DNA of 64,000 nt from Verrucomicrobiota bacterium (GTDB lineage: Bacteria > Verrucomicrobiota > Verrucomicrobiia > CAIQCK01). A program made the translations under genes and the position numbers. The notes below the pieces were generated by a model, which did no database searches, was not told the origin of the DNA, and was given only the letters and a program-made list of their open reading frames with translations. The DNA lies in contig JACRQF010000012.1 of assembly GCA_016222825.1 (NCBI GenBank), forward strand, positions 124,001 through 188,000, written 5' to 3'. Numbering within the stretch: the first letter of the stretch is position 1; each line of letters opens with the position of its first letter. Shown piece by piece: positions 53,301 to 60,832 of the stretch.

Positions 53301-54150
53301 GCAGCGTCTTGCCCGTGGCGGCGTCAAGCGCGGTCACCGGCGCGTTGATGCCGAGCGTGACATAAACACGGTCGCCGACGGCCACGAGCCGGCGCGGAAG
53401 CTGGTTTGGGCCGCTCTTCAATGGCCAGAGGTGCGTGTTCCACTCCGCGATGGCCTGTCGCCAGAGGACCGTGCCGTTGAACGCGTCGCGCGCGACCAGC
53501 GACCATTGCGGCGGCAGCCAGATGGCGGCGCGCGGGCCTTCTTCAACGATGGCGAATATGCGGCCGTTGGCCGCGACCATTGCGCTGACGCTGGACATGT
53601 GGTCGTGATGCCGCGACCAGCGCGGGCCGGCGATCCACTGCATGTGCCGCGGCGGGCCGACCAGCGTGTCGTGCGAGACCGCGTTGTTGCCGGCGTTGTA
53701 AAGATAGTGCGTCCAGTCGTCCATCGCCTTGGGCCGTGGTTTTACGGTTTGTTTGCCCGCGACGTAAGCGATCCCGTTGGGCGCGAGCACGCGCATAACT
53801 TCGTCCATGCTGACGCCGCCAAGGCGCTCGGCAACAACGAGGTTGGCGAGGTTCTCGATGTAGGGCAACCGCTTGCCGTCCCATAGCTCAGCCGAAACCT
53901 TGCCATAGAGGCCGAGCGACTGGATGTGCTGTCGCGCCGCCTCGACGTTCTTTCCATCGGTATCAAGACCGTGGACGATGAAACTGTGGTTGGCGCGCAG
54001 CGCGGCGGTGAGCTTGCCGTCGTCACAGCCGAGGTGGACGATGAGACCGCCTTTAACACCCGTTGCTTCAAGAATCTGTCGCGCCTCCTGCGCAGAAGCG
54101 TCCGCAGCCAGCGCAAGAGTGAGAATCCAAGTGGAAATGCGTCTGTTCAT
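50320..54150 (-). CDS. Secreted methyltransferase-like/PQQ beta-propeller protein, paralogue 2
   Basis: This 1276-residue protein has a signal peptide (STWILTLALAADASA) and an AGGAAA ribosome binding site. The Rossmann domain reads VHLGCDDGKLTAALRA, GLDTDGKNVEAAR and VLAPNGIAYVAGKQT. AMDDWTHYLYNAGNNAVSHD follows, then the first propeller. FHHRCYRAKAT is near residue 500, GIMPANG and HPCGCY follow. The linker (SGKGDERLERGS..SSKLKTQN) coincides with TTTTGAG microsatellite-like DNA at 52330-52360. WPTYRSDAARSGS near 611 opens the second propeller. A C-terminal beta domain from about 1090 (LGYRVAAETKKIGMALKEL; VDFSVIEAMPAK) matches that of paralogue 3. Its closest relative in the window is paralogue 3, judging by shared domains. 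Confidence 0.85.
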   Translation of the reverse strand: MNRRISTWILTLALAADASAQEARQILEATGVKGGLIVHLGCDDGKLTAALRANHSFIVHGLDTDGKNVEAARQHIQSLGLYGKVSAELWDGKRLPYIENLANLVVAERLGGVSMDEVMRVLAPNGIAYVAGKQTVKPRPKAMDDWTHYLYNAGNNAVSHDTLVGPPRHMQWIAGPRWSRHHDHMSSVSAMVAANGRIFAIVEEGPRAAIWLPPQWSLVARDAFNGTVLWRQAIAEWNTHLWPLKSGPNQLPRRLVAVGDRVYVTLGINAPVTALDAATGKTLRAYDGTAHTDEILFADGTLFLLVGQSPNKWQTYRHTQTYVWDNTQRANKEWAWDQEARHIVAMDAASGRLLWKKKQAVAPLTLGVDRNRVYGYDGGKVVALSRKDGAPAWASEPIVRKQPFPTGYGPTLVVQDNVVMLSVEQKAMTALDAATGKTLWSSPHYAGGHMTPDDVLVINGLAWCGRIAGNKDDGLFTGRDLRSGEIKVEFMPSATNYWFHHRCYRAKATDRFVITSRTGTEFVDLAAKTWDINHWVRGACLYGIMPANGMIYNGPHPCGCYLESKLFGFNALAPARGKGQEASGKGDERLERGSAFTEVQSSKLKTQNAEDWPTYRSDAARSGSSKTKVPTDLKRAWQTDLGAKLSSVVVAEGKLFVASVDTHTVYALDAATGKKQWSFISGGRVDSPPTIWQGRAVFGSADGCVYCLRADDGVLVWKFRAAPADQRMMSFEQLESSWPVSGSVLVLNGIVHCVAGRSAFLDGGMRLLGLDAKTGQKVYETILNDRDPKTGRSLHDFVDKLDMPTALPDIFSSDGRSIYMRAQAFDLKGTRREFAPMDPKEQTGEGVHLFSRSGFLDGDWWHRSFWMYGKGVQSGYGGWFQPANYAPAGRLMVFDDTRVYGFDRKPEAMCNASVYEYFLYGADKQTSAGRIERVQKATGKINAASSKRSAVSSDWATRRKFSISELSAAGYKWAEGDMPLQARGMVLAGGALFVAGPPDLVNEEEAFKKQDDPAIKAKLAEQAAALEGKRGALLWAFSANDGKKFAAWQLDSMPVFDGMAAANGRLFFASVDGKVICLAGEGTALRPAPDAPTTPLDISVKATDLKLPSKDADFAKLNQAHVFSTELGYRVAAETKKIGMALKELDAPLTGKVTLKCKLQFTGAAGLKNGYLAFGDRADEAKLVKCGLRVAMKTAAILQGPTNANKGVTTPYVIDVEKPHELAVTVDLASGNVTLKSGTASVTAKLSNPMKSITHVGYCTNNATVDFSVIEAMPAK

Positions 54151-54171
54151 TTTACAGTTTCCTGCATCACT

Positions 54172-57100
54172 TCAGCGGCGGCCCATGCACACGAGCTTGC
54201 CGTCGGTTGTGGCGAGAAACAACCGGCCACCGGCGGCGGCGATGCCGTTGAGCACTGGCGGCGCATCGAGCTTCTGTTCGGTGAGTTTTTTGCCGGTGGC
54301 GGAATCCAAGGCATACAGCACGCCGCCCAACCGGCCCTCGAACGCGCCGAGAGGATCCTTCGCGTCCACGACATCGGGCGGGCCGGCGACAAAGAGCCGG
54401 TCGCGCGTTTGGGCCATCGCGCGCACCCGCACTGGCACGCGCAACGACCACGTGTCCTTCTTTGCGCCGACATTCCGGGCAAACAACAGGTAGCCTTTCG
54501 AGCCGGGCGTAAAAAAGACCATCGGATCGAGGCCCTTCAGCGAATCGAACTGGCGGACGAAATAGACCAAGTCCTTGTCGCGGACGAGCACGTTGCCGTA
54601 GTTGGCCTGTTCGCCGAACGACCACGGCGTCCGCTTGAAGTAGGTGTCGTCGAGGAGCCCGCCTTTTGCCGACAGGTCCGGTTTGCCGCGTTGAGGCGTC
54701 AACTGCGCGTCGAACACGGTCGAACGCATGGAAATCGTCGTCCCATCGCACATGAGCACGTCGGACAGCGCGCCCATCGGCAGCTTGTGGTTGGCATCGA
54801 ACTCGGCCGGCCCGTCGGCGGGCTGCGGGCGCATCACCAGCTTGCCCTCCGCGTTGGCGGCGTAGTCCGGGCCTTGGAGCCGCATTTCGTAGTGCAACTG
54901 GCCGCTTGCGGCGTCAAGCGCATAGACGTAGATGCCGCCGTCCAGTTGGGACGATCGTCCCGCAGTGCAGTAAACCTTGTCGTTATGCACCAGCACGCTG
55001 CCGTGGACCGGCCATGCCGATTCGAGCTGACCCCGCACGCCGATGAGGCGTTCCTCCTGCGCGGCGCGGAACCGCCACGCTAGAACGCCGTCGCTGGCGC
55101 GCACGCAATGCACCCATCCGTCCGCCGAGCCGAACAGCACCATGCCGTTGTGCCACGTCGGCGGCGAATCAATCCTTCCCCCCGTGGCGAACTCCCACAG
55201 CTTCCTGCCGTCCTTGGCATTGAGACAGACGACGTGATGTTCGTCCGTCAGCGCCGCGAACACGCGGTCGCCGACGATGATCGGCGGCGTTGGCGTGCCG
55301 CCGAGCTTGGCGTTCCACAGCAGCGCGGCGTCATCGGGAACCCGCGTGTCCACCGAGCCGGTGCGCGCGGAATCATGGCGAAACGCCGGCCAATCCTCCG
55401 CGGTTTGAGCTTCGAGCCTTGAACTTTGAACTTCCGCAAAGGCGGGGCCGCGCTCCAGCCGCTCGCCGCTCTTGCCGCTTGCCTCTTGCCTCTTGCCGCT
55501 GCTTGCCGGCGCGAGCGCGAAGAAGCCGTTGAGTTTTTCATCTATGTAGCACGCGCACGGATGCGGCGGGACGTATTGGAGGCCGTTGGCGGGCATCATG
55601 CCGACGTGGCAGGTGCTGCGCACCCAGTTATGGACGGTGTGGTTGCCGTTCTCCAAGTCCACGTATTCCGTGCCGCGCCGGCTGGCGAGGATGTAGCGCA
55701 CGGTCGCCTTGTTCCGGTAACAGCGATGATGATGATGCGCCTTGAAGATCGTTCCCATCGGCACCGACTTTTTCATCGCCCCTGTTTTAAGATCGTAGCC
55801 GTTGACTGTCTTGGGCCATGACGCGCGCTGCTTGCCCCGCGGGCCGCCCTCGAACTCGCCCGTCTCCAACTCCGCGCTCCACGTCCACACGAGGCCGCCG
55901 ATGACAAAGACATCCTTCCACTCATACCAGAGGTGGCCGATGTATTTCTTGGGCTGGCTCCAGAGCGCCTTGCCCGTGTCGGCGGCGAACGCGGCGAGCT
56001 TGCCCGGACTCGCGTTTAGCACGACGCCGTCGCAGACGATCAGCGCGCCGACCCAAAGATCGCCGGACGCTTGCATCTTGCCGGCGTTGCGGTCGTCTTC
56101 GGCCGCAGGAAACGCAGTGCGCCACTTCTCAGAGCCGCTACGCGCGTCGAGACAGACGATCTCCGGCCCGTCAATCAACACCACCGTGCGCGCATCCGTC
56201 GCGATGTTCAGCGCGGGATCGAGTTTCGGAATCGTCGGACTGATCGGCGTGATCGTCCACTTGATGTAGTCGGTCGTGGTGCCTTTGAAACACTTCGCGC
56301 TCGTCCAGAGCGTCTTGCCGCTCGCGGTGTCCACGGCCATGACCTTGACCGCGTCGCCGGTGAGCACCGACAGGAACAGCTTGCCATCCTGGCAAAGGAT
56401 TTCGTTCGTGCGCTCGGTGCCGGCGTAGGTCTGGAGGATTTCGCCCGTGCGCGCGTCGAGTTGCGAAACCGGCGCCTGGTAGCCGAGCGTGACATAAACC
56501 TTGTCACCGACCGCCACGAGCCGCTTCTGAATGTTGAGCGGGATGTCGCCGGGCCGGCTGTTGAACCATGTATCCTTCCACTCGCGCCAGCCCCAGCGCC
56601 GGATTGGCACTTTCCAGAGCGGCACGCCGTTGAACGCGTCGCGCGCGACGAGAAACCACTTGTCCGGCAGCGAATGCTGGCCGACGAGGCCGATGGGCGC
56701 TTCATCCACAATGGCGAACAGCCGGCCCTGCGCTGTTACCAGTGTGCTGATGCTGGAGTCCGTCTCGTGGCAGCGCAGCCACCGCGGGTCGGCAATCCAT
56801 TGATAATGCCGCGGTGGGCCGACGACGCGATCGTTGGCGACGGCGTTGCCATCCGGGCCGTGAAGGTAATGCGTCCACTCGTCAATGTCAGCAGGCCGAG
56901 GCTTGCGGAGAGTAATGAATGCTGAGTGATGAGTGAACGCGACGCCGTTCGGCACGAGCACGCGCAGCAATTCCTCTTTCGGAATTCTACTCTTGTCGTT
57001 GACGACGAGCACGTTCACCAGATTGTCGGTGTAAGGCAGACGGTCGCCGCTGAGCACGTCGGCGGAGACGGCGCCATACAGACCGCCGGCACGAATGGCC

Positions 57101-57333
57101 TTGCGCATTGCGTCACAAGCCTTCGTGTCTGGAGCGAGACAGTGGACGACGAAACTGCCCTCCTTGGCTATTGCCAGCGCGAGGCTGGCGTCCGTCGCGC
57201 CGACGACCGCGCAGACGCCGCCAGAGGCGCCGCTGGCGCGCACCATCTGCGACGCGGTTTTCAAAACGTCCGCGCGCGTGTTTGTCAGCAGCAGGCATGC
57301 AAGAGCGGCGATGGTTGTTCCTGCGAGCTTCAT
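54172..57333 (-). CDS. Secreted degenerate-methyltransferase/PQQ beta-propeller protein, paralogue 1 (first of four)
   Basis: This encodes 1053 residues from ATG 57333, which overlaps the HEAT/LamG stop as ATGA; ATG 57339 is also possible. The signal is MKLAGTTIAALACLLLTNTRA. Its Rossmann domain aligns with the other three but the glycine motif is lost (VCAVVGATDASLALAIA), while LYGAVSADVLSGDRLPYTDN and the VLVPNGVAF block remain. Between VLVPNGVAF and LRKPRP an extra HHSAFITL stretch corresponds to a TGAATGCTGAGTGATGAGTG run in the DNA. DIDEWTHYLHGPDGNAVAND, AHHHHRCYRNKAT near residue 535, GMMPANG, HPCACY and WPAFRHDSARTGS near 650 match the family. It ends without the extra C-terminal domain. 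Because the SAM motif is gone, this copy is unlikely to be a methyltransferase. Confidence 0.85.
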   Translation of the reverse strand: MKLAGTTIAALACLLLTNTRADVLKTASQMVRASGASGGVCAVVGATDASLALAIAKEGSFVVHCLAPDTKACDAMRKAIRAGGLYGAVSADVLSGDRLPYTDNLVNVLVVNDKSRIPKEELLRVLVPNGVAFTHHSAFITLRKPRPADIDEWTHYLHGPDGNAVANDRVVGPPRHYQWIADPRWLRCHETDSSISTLVTAQGRLFAIVDEAPIGLVGQHSLPDKWFLVARDAFNGVPLWKVPIRRWGWREWKDTWFNSRPGDIPLNIQKRLVAVGDKVYVTLGYQAPVSQLDARTGEILQTYAGTERTNEILCQDGKLFLSVLTGDAVKVMAVDTASGKTLWTSAKCFKGTTTDYIKWTITPISPTIPKLDPALNIATDARTVVLIDGPEIVCLDARSGSEKWRTAFPAAEDDRNAGKMQASGDLWVGALIVCDGVVLNASPGKLAAFAADTGKALWSQPKKYIGHLWYEWKDVFVIGGLVWTWSAELETGEFEGGPRGKQRASWPKTVNGYDLKTGAMKKSVPMGTIFKAHHHHRCYRNKATVRYILASRRGTEYVDLENGNHTVHNWVRSTCHVGMMPANGLQYVPPHPCACYIDEKLNGFFALAPASSGKRQEASGKSGERLERGPAFAEVQSSRLEAQTAEDWPAFRHDSARTGSVDTRVPDDAALLWNAKLGGTPTPPIIVGDRVFAALTDEHHVVCLNAKDGRKLWEFATGGRIDSPPTWHNGMVLFGSADGWVHCVRASDGVLAWRFRAAQEERLIGVRGQLESAWPVHGSVLVHNDKVYCTAGRSSQLDGGIYVYALDAASGQLHYEMRLQGPDYAANAEGKLVMRPQPADGPAEFDANHKLPMGALSDVLMCDGTTISMRSTVFDAQLTPQRGKPDLSAKGGLLDDTYFKRTPWSFGEQANYGNVLVRDKDLVYFVRQFDSLKGLDPMVFFTPGSKGYLLFARNVGAKKDTWSLRVPVRVRAMAQTRDRLFVAGPPDVVDAKDPLGAFEGRLGGVLYALDSATGKKLTEQKLDAPPVLNGIAAAGGRLFLATTDGKLVCMGRR

Positions 57334-58670
57334 TGGCATTGCCTGGCGATCTCCTTTTCCGACAGCGCGGCGTTGAATTGTTTCACTTCGTCAATGACGC
57401 CTTCGAAGGCGTTGCAAAGCTCGATGGCGCTGTTGCCGGCGTCGAAACCGATCTCCATCCCCTGGCCGCCGTTACTGCGCATCACGCCGCCGGTCTTGGC
57501 CGTCGCCGCGAGCTTGCCATTGACGTGCAACTCGATGCAGTCCTCCTTGACCACGCCGGCGAGGTGGGTCCAGTCCGCGCCGATCGTCTCGCGGCCCGTG
57601 ACGATGTCGGCGGGGCCGTCCTTCGAGCGCCGGATGCCGAACTTGGGGAACCCGTCCTTGAGGTAGAGCGAGAAGCCGCAGAACGCGCCGCCGCGCGCGA
57701 CAACGACGCCCGTAGCCGCGTCGGTCTTGACCCACGCCATGATCGTGAACGGCGTGTCCGCCACCGACGGTTTCTGCGTGCGCCCTAGCTCAATAAATTT
57801 GCCTTTTCCGAACCGCAACGCTGCGCCGACCTTGCCCTCCGCGACGGTGCAACCTTTGATCTCGCCGTCCACCGCGCGACCACTCACGTCCTTCGCACTG
57901 GTGGTGTTCTTGTCGTCGAAACTCCAATGCGCCGCCACCGTGTCCGCCTGCGTCATCTTCGCGACGGCCTTCTCGGCGACGGCGCGCACACCGGGATCCT
58001 TCTCACGCGCCATCAGTTCCGTCAGCGGTTGCTCGATGCGCTCGCCGCCAATCTTGACCAACGCTTCGGCCGCCGCGCGACGGACGACGGCGTTCTCGGA
58101 CTTCAGCGATACAATGAACGTCGCGAAAGTTTCCTCACTACCGATCTCCCGCAGCAACCACGCAATGTGCGCTACGTCGGCGTCCTTCTCCTTCAGCATC
58201 GCCGCGAGCGGCCTGGTGAGCTTTGCGTCATGGAGAGCGCGCAACGCCCACGCCGCTTGGTCCCGCACGCACCATTCGGCATCGCGCAGGGCGCCGAGCA
58301 ACGCTTCCGCGGTCCTTGCGTCACGAAGTTCTCCCAACGCGTGAGCGGCATGGAAACGGACGTTTGTGTCGGGGTCGCGGAGTGCGCCGGCCAAGGGCAA
58401 TGCCGCGCGCGAATCGCGGAGGCTTCCCAAGGCGCTGGCGGCTGCGCACCGCACGCTCCTTTCCGAATCTCCCAGAGCCGTGACGAGCGCGGGCACGGCG
58501 GACTTCTCGCCGCTGCGTCCGAGAGCGGCGGCTGCGTTGGCTCGCACTGAGGGGACGCTGGATTGCAGGTCCGCGACGCGGTTTTGGGTTGGGGTGTCGC
58601 TTGGCCCAGCCGACGCGCTGACGACAGCGCCGGCGGCTAATGCGAGGACAAGAATCAAGCGCGCGAACAT
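57330..58670 (-). CDS. Secreted HEAT-repeat/LamG protein, first gene of the propeller operon
   Basis: ATG 58670 gives 446 residues with a Sec signal (MFARLILVLALAAGAVVSASA). Residues about 28-240 are six or seven HEAT/PBS-lyase-type repeats of about 31 residues (VPALVTALGDSERSVRCAAASALGSLRDS; LAGALRDPDTNVRFHAAHALGEL). Residues about 248-446 form a LamG/concanavalin-like domain (HWSFDDKNTTSAKDVSGR, FTIMAWVKTDAAT, GFSLYLKDGFPKFGIRR, HLAGVVKEDCIELHVNGK, NAFEGVIDEVKQFNAALSE). It probably binds a carbohydrate or protein partner outside the cytoplasm. Its stop overlaps the start of the first propeller paralogue, so the genes are translationally coupled. Confidence 0.88.
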   Translation of the reverse strand: MFARLILVLALAAGAVVSASAGPSDTPTQNRVADLQSSVPSVRANAAAALGRSGEKSAVPALVTALGDSERSVRCAAASALGSLRDSRAALPLAGALRDPDTNVRFHAAHALGELRDARTAEALLGALRDAEWCVRDQAAWALRALHDAKLTRPLAAMLKEKDADVAHIAWLLREIGSEETFATFIVSLKSENAVVRRAAAEALVKIGGERIEQPLTELMAREKDPGVRAVAEKAVAKMTQADTVAAHWSFDDKNTTSAKDVSGRAVDGEIKGCTVAEGKVGAALRFGKGKFIELGRTQKPSVADTPFTIMAWVKTDAATGVVVARGGAFCGFSLYLKDGFPKFGIRRSKDGPADIVTGRETIGADWTHLAGVVKEDCIELHVNGKLAATAKTGGVMRSNGGQGMEIGFDAGNSAIELCNAFEGVIDEVKQFNAALSEKEIARQCQ

Positions 58671-58851
58671 TCGTATGTTGCTGTCCTGGGTTTTGAGTTG
58701 TGCAGCGAGTGGGTCTGGCCGGAATTCACGGGAGGTGAAACCATACAACCCAACGCAGACAGCATTGTGCCCGCTCTCGTGGCGGGATTCAACCTCTCAT
58801 CTGCGGCAGGGAGCCGTCAGGGGATGCTGCGAAAGGGGATGGTTGCGCTGC

Positions 58852-59295
58852 TCAGCCGGGCAAGGCAGCGTGTTTCTGCTCCCATGCGGCACCGAGTTTC
58901 TCGAGCGACTCACTCTGGAGGATCTTGTCTATCAGCGGGAAAAGCTCTTGTTCCTCGTAGCGGAAGTGTTCGCGAGACATGACGATTGCTGACATCAGGA
59001 GGCCGCGTGATTCCGCGAGATCGTCCGAACGCTGTGCGTGTTCGAAGCGAGCGTCCATCTCCCGATGCTCGGTGTAAAGCCGGCCGAGATAGCCCTTCTC
59101 CTTCAGCATGTGGTCCAAGGCCGTATACGCGAGGTTTTGTTCCGAATCGCCGTGGCCGTGCAGGAGATGCTCCGCCAGTCGGGCGAGGAGTTTGACTTCG
59201 GCGGCGGTCTTCAAATCAGGCAGGACGTGCTCCATGTGATCGAACATGACGCGAAAGATTGCATGTTCAGCCGTCAGCACTTCCGTGATTCTCAT
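58852..59295 (-). CDS. Hemerythrin HHE-domain protein
   Basis: This 147-residue four-helix protein has the metal-ligand pattern of bacterial hemerythrin-like proteins: EHAIFRVMFDHMEH (helix 1), LAEHLLHGHGDSEQNLAY (helix 2), TEHREMDARF (helix 3) and SREHFRYEEQELFPLID (helix 4). It probably binds a di-iron centre and oxygen or nitric oxide, in the cytoplasm. It lies 181 bases upstream of the HEAT/LamG gene on the same strand; whether it belongs to that operon is unclear. Confidence 0.9.
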   Translation of the reverse strand: MRITEVLTAEHAIFRVMFDHMEHVLPDLKTAAEVKLLARLAEHLLHGHGDSEQNLAYTALDHMLKEKGYLGRLYTEHREMDARFEHAQRSDDLAESRGLLMSAIVMSREHFRYEEQELFPLIDKILQSESLEKLGAAWEQKHAALPG

Positions 59296-59449
59296 GGGCT
59301 ACACTACAACACCGCGCCGGAAATACAAACAGGCCGGACAGAACTGGTGTCTGCCGCTTGCGTTGGGAAGGCCGTTGCGTTACAACGCTGCCGCGGCGAG
59401 GCGTTTGGCTAAAAGACGGCGCGGTTATGAAACGACCCTAGTGAGCTTC

Positions 59450-59572
59450 ATGGAAATGAGCATCTGGCAAACAAACGTCATGGTGGCGGTGTTGGCCGTC
59501 ATGACCATCGCGTTTGACGCGCTGGCGGAAGAGTCGGCTTCGCAGACCGATGCCCCTTTGAAGAAGCAGTGA
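59450..59572 (+). CDS. Possible small secreted or membrane peptide (40 residues)
   Basis: The ATG at 59450 (or 59456) gives a peptide with one hydrophobic stretch (WQTNVMVAVLAVMTIAFDALA), followed by a short polar tail and TGA. It could be a signal peptide plus tail or a small membrane protein. It ends 21 bases before the URO-D gene and might be a leader peptide for that operon. There is no homologue that I recognise, so this is a weak call. Confidence 0.3.
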   Translation: MEMSIWQTNVMVAVLAVMTIAFDALAEESASQTDAPLKKQ

Positions 59573-59593
59573 AACCACCAAGGAGCGACCGTC

Positions 59594-60832
59594 ATGACTT
59601 CACGTGAACGAGTGATCAAAGCCGTCAACCACGAGGTTCCTGACCGCGTGCCAATTGATCTTGGCGGTCTGAAAGCCTCCACCGTCGCAGCCATTGCCTA
59701 CGACAAGGTGAAGCGCAAGCTCGGTATCGCCACGCCGACGAAGGTGATTGACGCGCGGTTTATGATTGCCGCGCTCGAAGACGAGGTGCTGCAGCGGTTG
59801 CACGTGGACGTGGTGCCACTGGATTTGTCCTGTGTGCTGCCGATGAGCCGGCCGGACAGCGAGTGGGTTCCGCGCCGGCTTTTCGACGGCACGAACGTGC
59901 TCTTCCCGCCGGGCACGCTCATTGGCGAGGATGCAGCGGGCAACTGGCTCCTGCTCAACTCGGACGGCTCGCCCACGACGTTCCAGATGCCGAAGGGCGG
60001 CTACTACTTCGACGACATGGCTTTCAACAGCGGAGGGTGCATTGACCCGAAGAAGTTCCGGCCAATAGCGGATATCTCCGACGAACATCTGGCGCTGCTG
60101 CAACAGCACGGCCGTGCGCTCTACCGCAACACCGACTACGCGATCCTGGGCTGGGGCTTCGGCGTCTGCTTCCTCGGCTTGAGCCTCATCACCGACCGCA
60201 CCAGCAACGTTACGCAGGCATTGACCGACGAGTGGATGATGATGCTCATGTCGGAGAAGGACACCTGCCACGAGATGATGAACCGCTCGGTGGAGGCGAC
60301 CATCAAGTGTCTCAAGTTGGTGAACGAGGCCGTTGGCGACTGCTGCTTTGGCTGGGGTATTGCCGCCGACGATAGTGGCACACAGCGCGGCGAGTTCATC
60401 CGGCCGGAGCTTTGGGCGGAAATGCTCAAGCCGCACTACAAGAAGCTCTGCGACTGGATTCACGCCAACACGCAATGGAAGGTCTTCCTTCACTCGTGTG
60501 GCTCGATCTACAACCTCATCCCGCATTTCATCGAAGCCGGCATTGACATCCTCAATCCCGTCCAGACCTCCGCTGCCAACATGGACCCCGCGAGGCTGAA
60601 GGAGCAATTCGGCAAGCAGTTGGTGTTCTGGGGCGGTGGCTGCGACACGCAGCGGGTGCTCGGCAAGGCGACGCCCGCGGAAATCCGCGAGCACGTCAAA
60701 GAACGGTTGCGAATCTTCAGCCCCGGCGGCGGCTACGTGTTCAACCAAGTCCACAACATTCAGGCAAACGTCCCGCCAGAGAATATTTTGGCGATGTTCG
60801 ACGCGGCCTATGAGTTCGGAGCCTGCAAATGA
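59594..60832 (+). CDS. Uroporphyrinogen-decarboxylase-fold methyltransferase-like protein
   Basis: This 412-residue URO-D superfamily protein is closer to the corrinoid-dependent methyltransferases (MtaA/MtbA type) than to haem-pathway HemE. Visible blocks are MTSRERVIKAVNHEVPDRVP at the start, DDSGTQRGEFIRPELWAEML near residue 258, VFLHSCGSIYNLIPHFIEAG near residue 300, DILNPVQTSAANMDP and FWGGGCDTQRVL near residue 350. The His/Cys residues in HSCGS and GGCDT would bind zinc. Members in sugar-catabolism operons are common in Verrucomicrobiota but their substrates are unknown. The next gene overlaps it (ATGA). Confidence 0.88.
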   Translation: MTSRERVIKAVNHEVPDRVPIDLGGLKASTVAAIAYDKVKRKLGIATPTKVIDARFMIAALEDEVLQRLHVDVVPLDLSCVLPMSRPDSEWVPRRLFDGTNVLFPPGTLIGEDAAGNWLLLNSDGSPTTFQMPKGGYYFDDMAFNSGGCIDPKKFRPIADISDEHLALLQQHGRALYRNTDYAILGWGFGVCFLGLSLITDRTSNVTQALTDEWMMMLMSEKDTCHEMMNRSVEATIKCLKLVNEAVGDCCFGWGIAADDSGTQRGEFIRPELWAEMLKPHYKKLCDWIHANTQWKVFLHSCGSIYNLIPHFIEAGIDILNPVQTSAANMDPARLKEQFGKQLVFWGGGCDTQRVLGKATPAEIREHVKERLRIFSPGGGYVFNQVHNIQANVPPENILAMFDAAYEFGACK

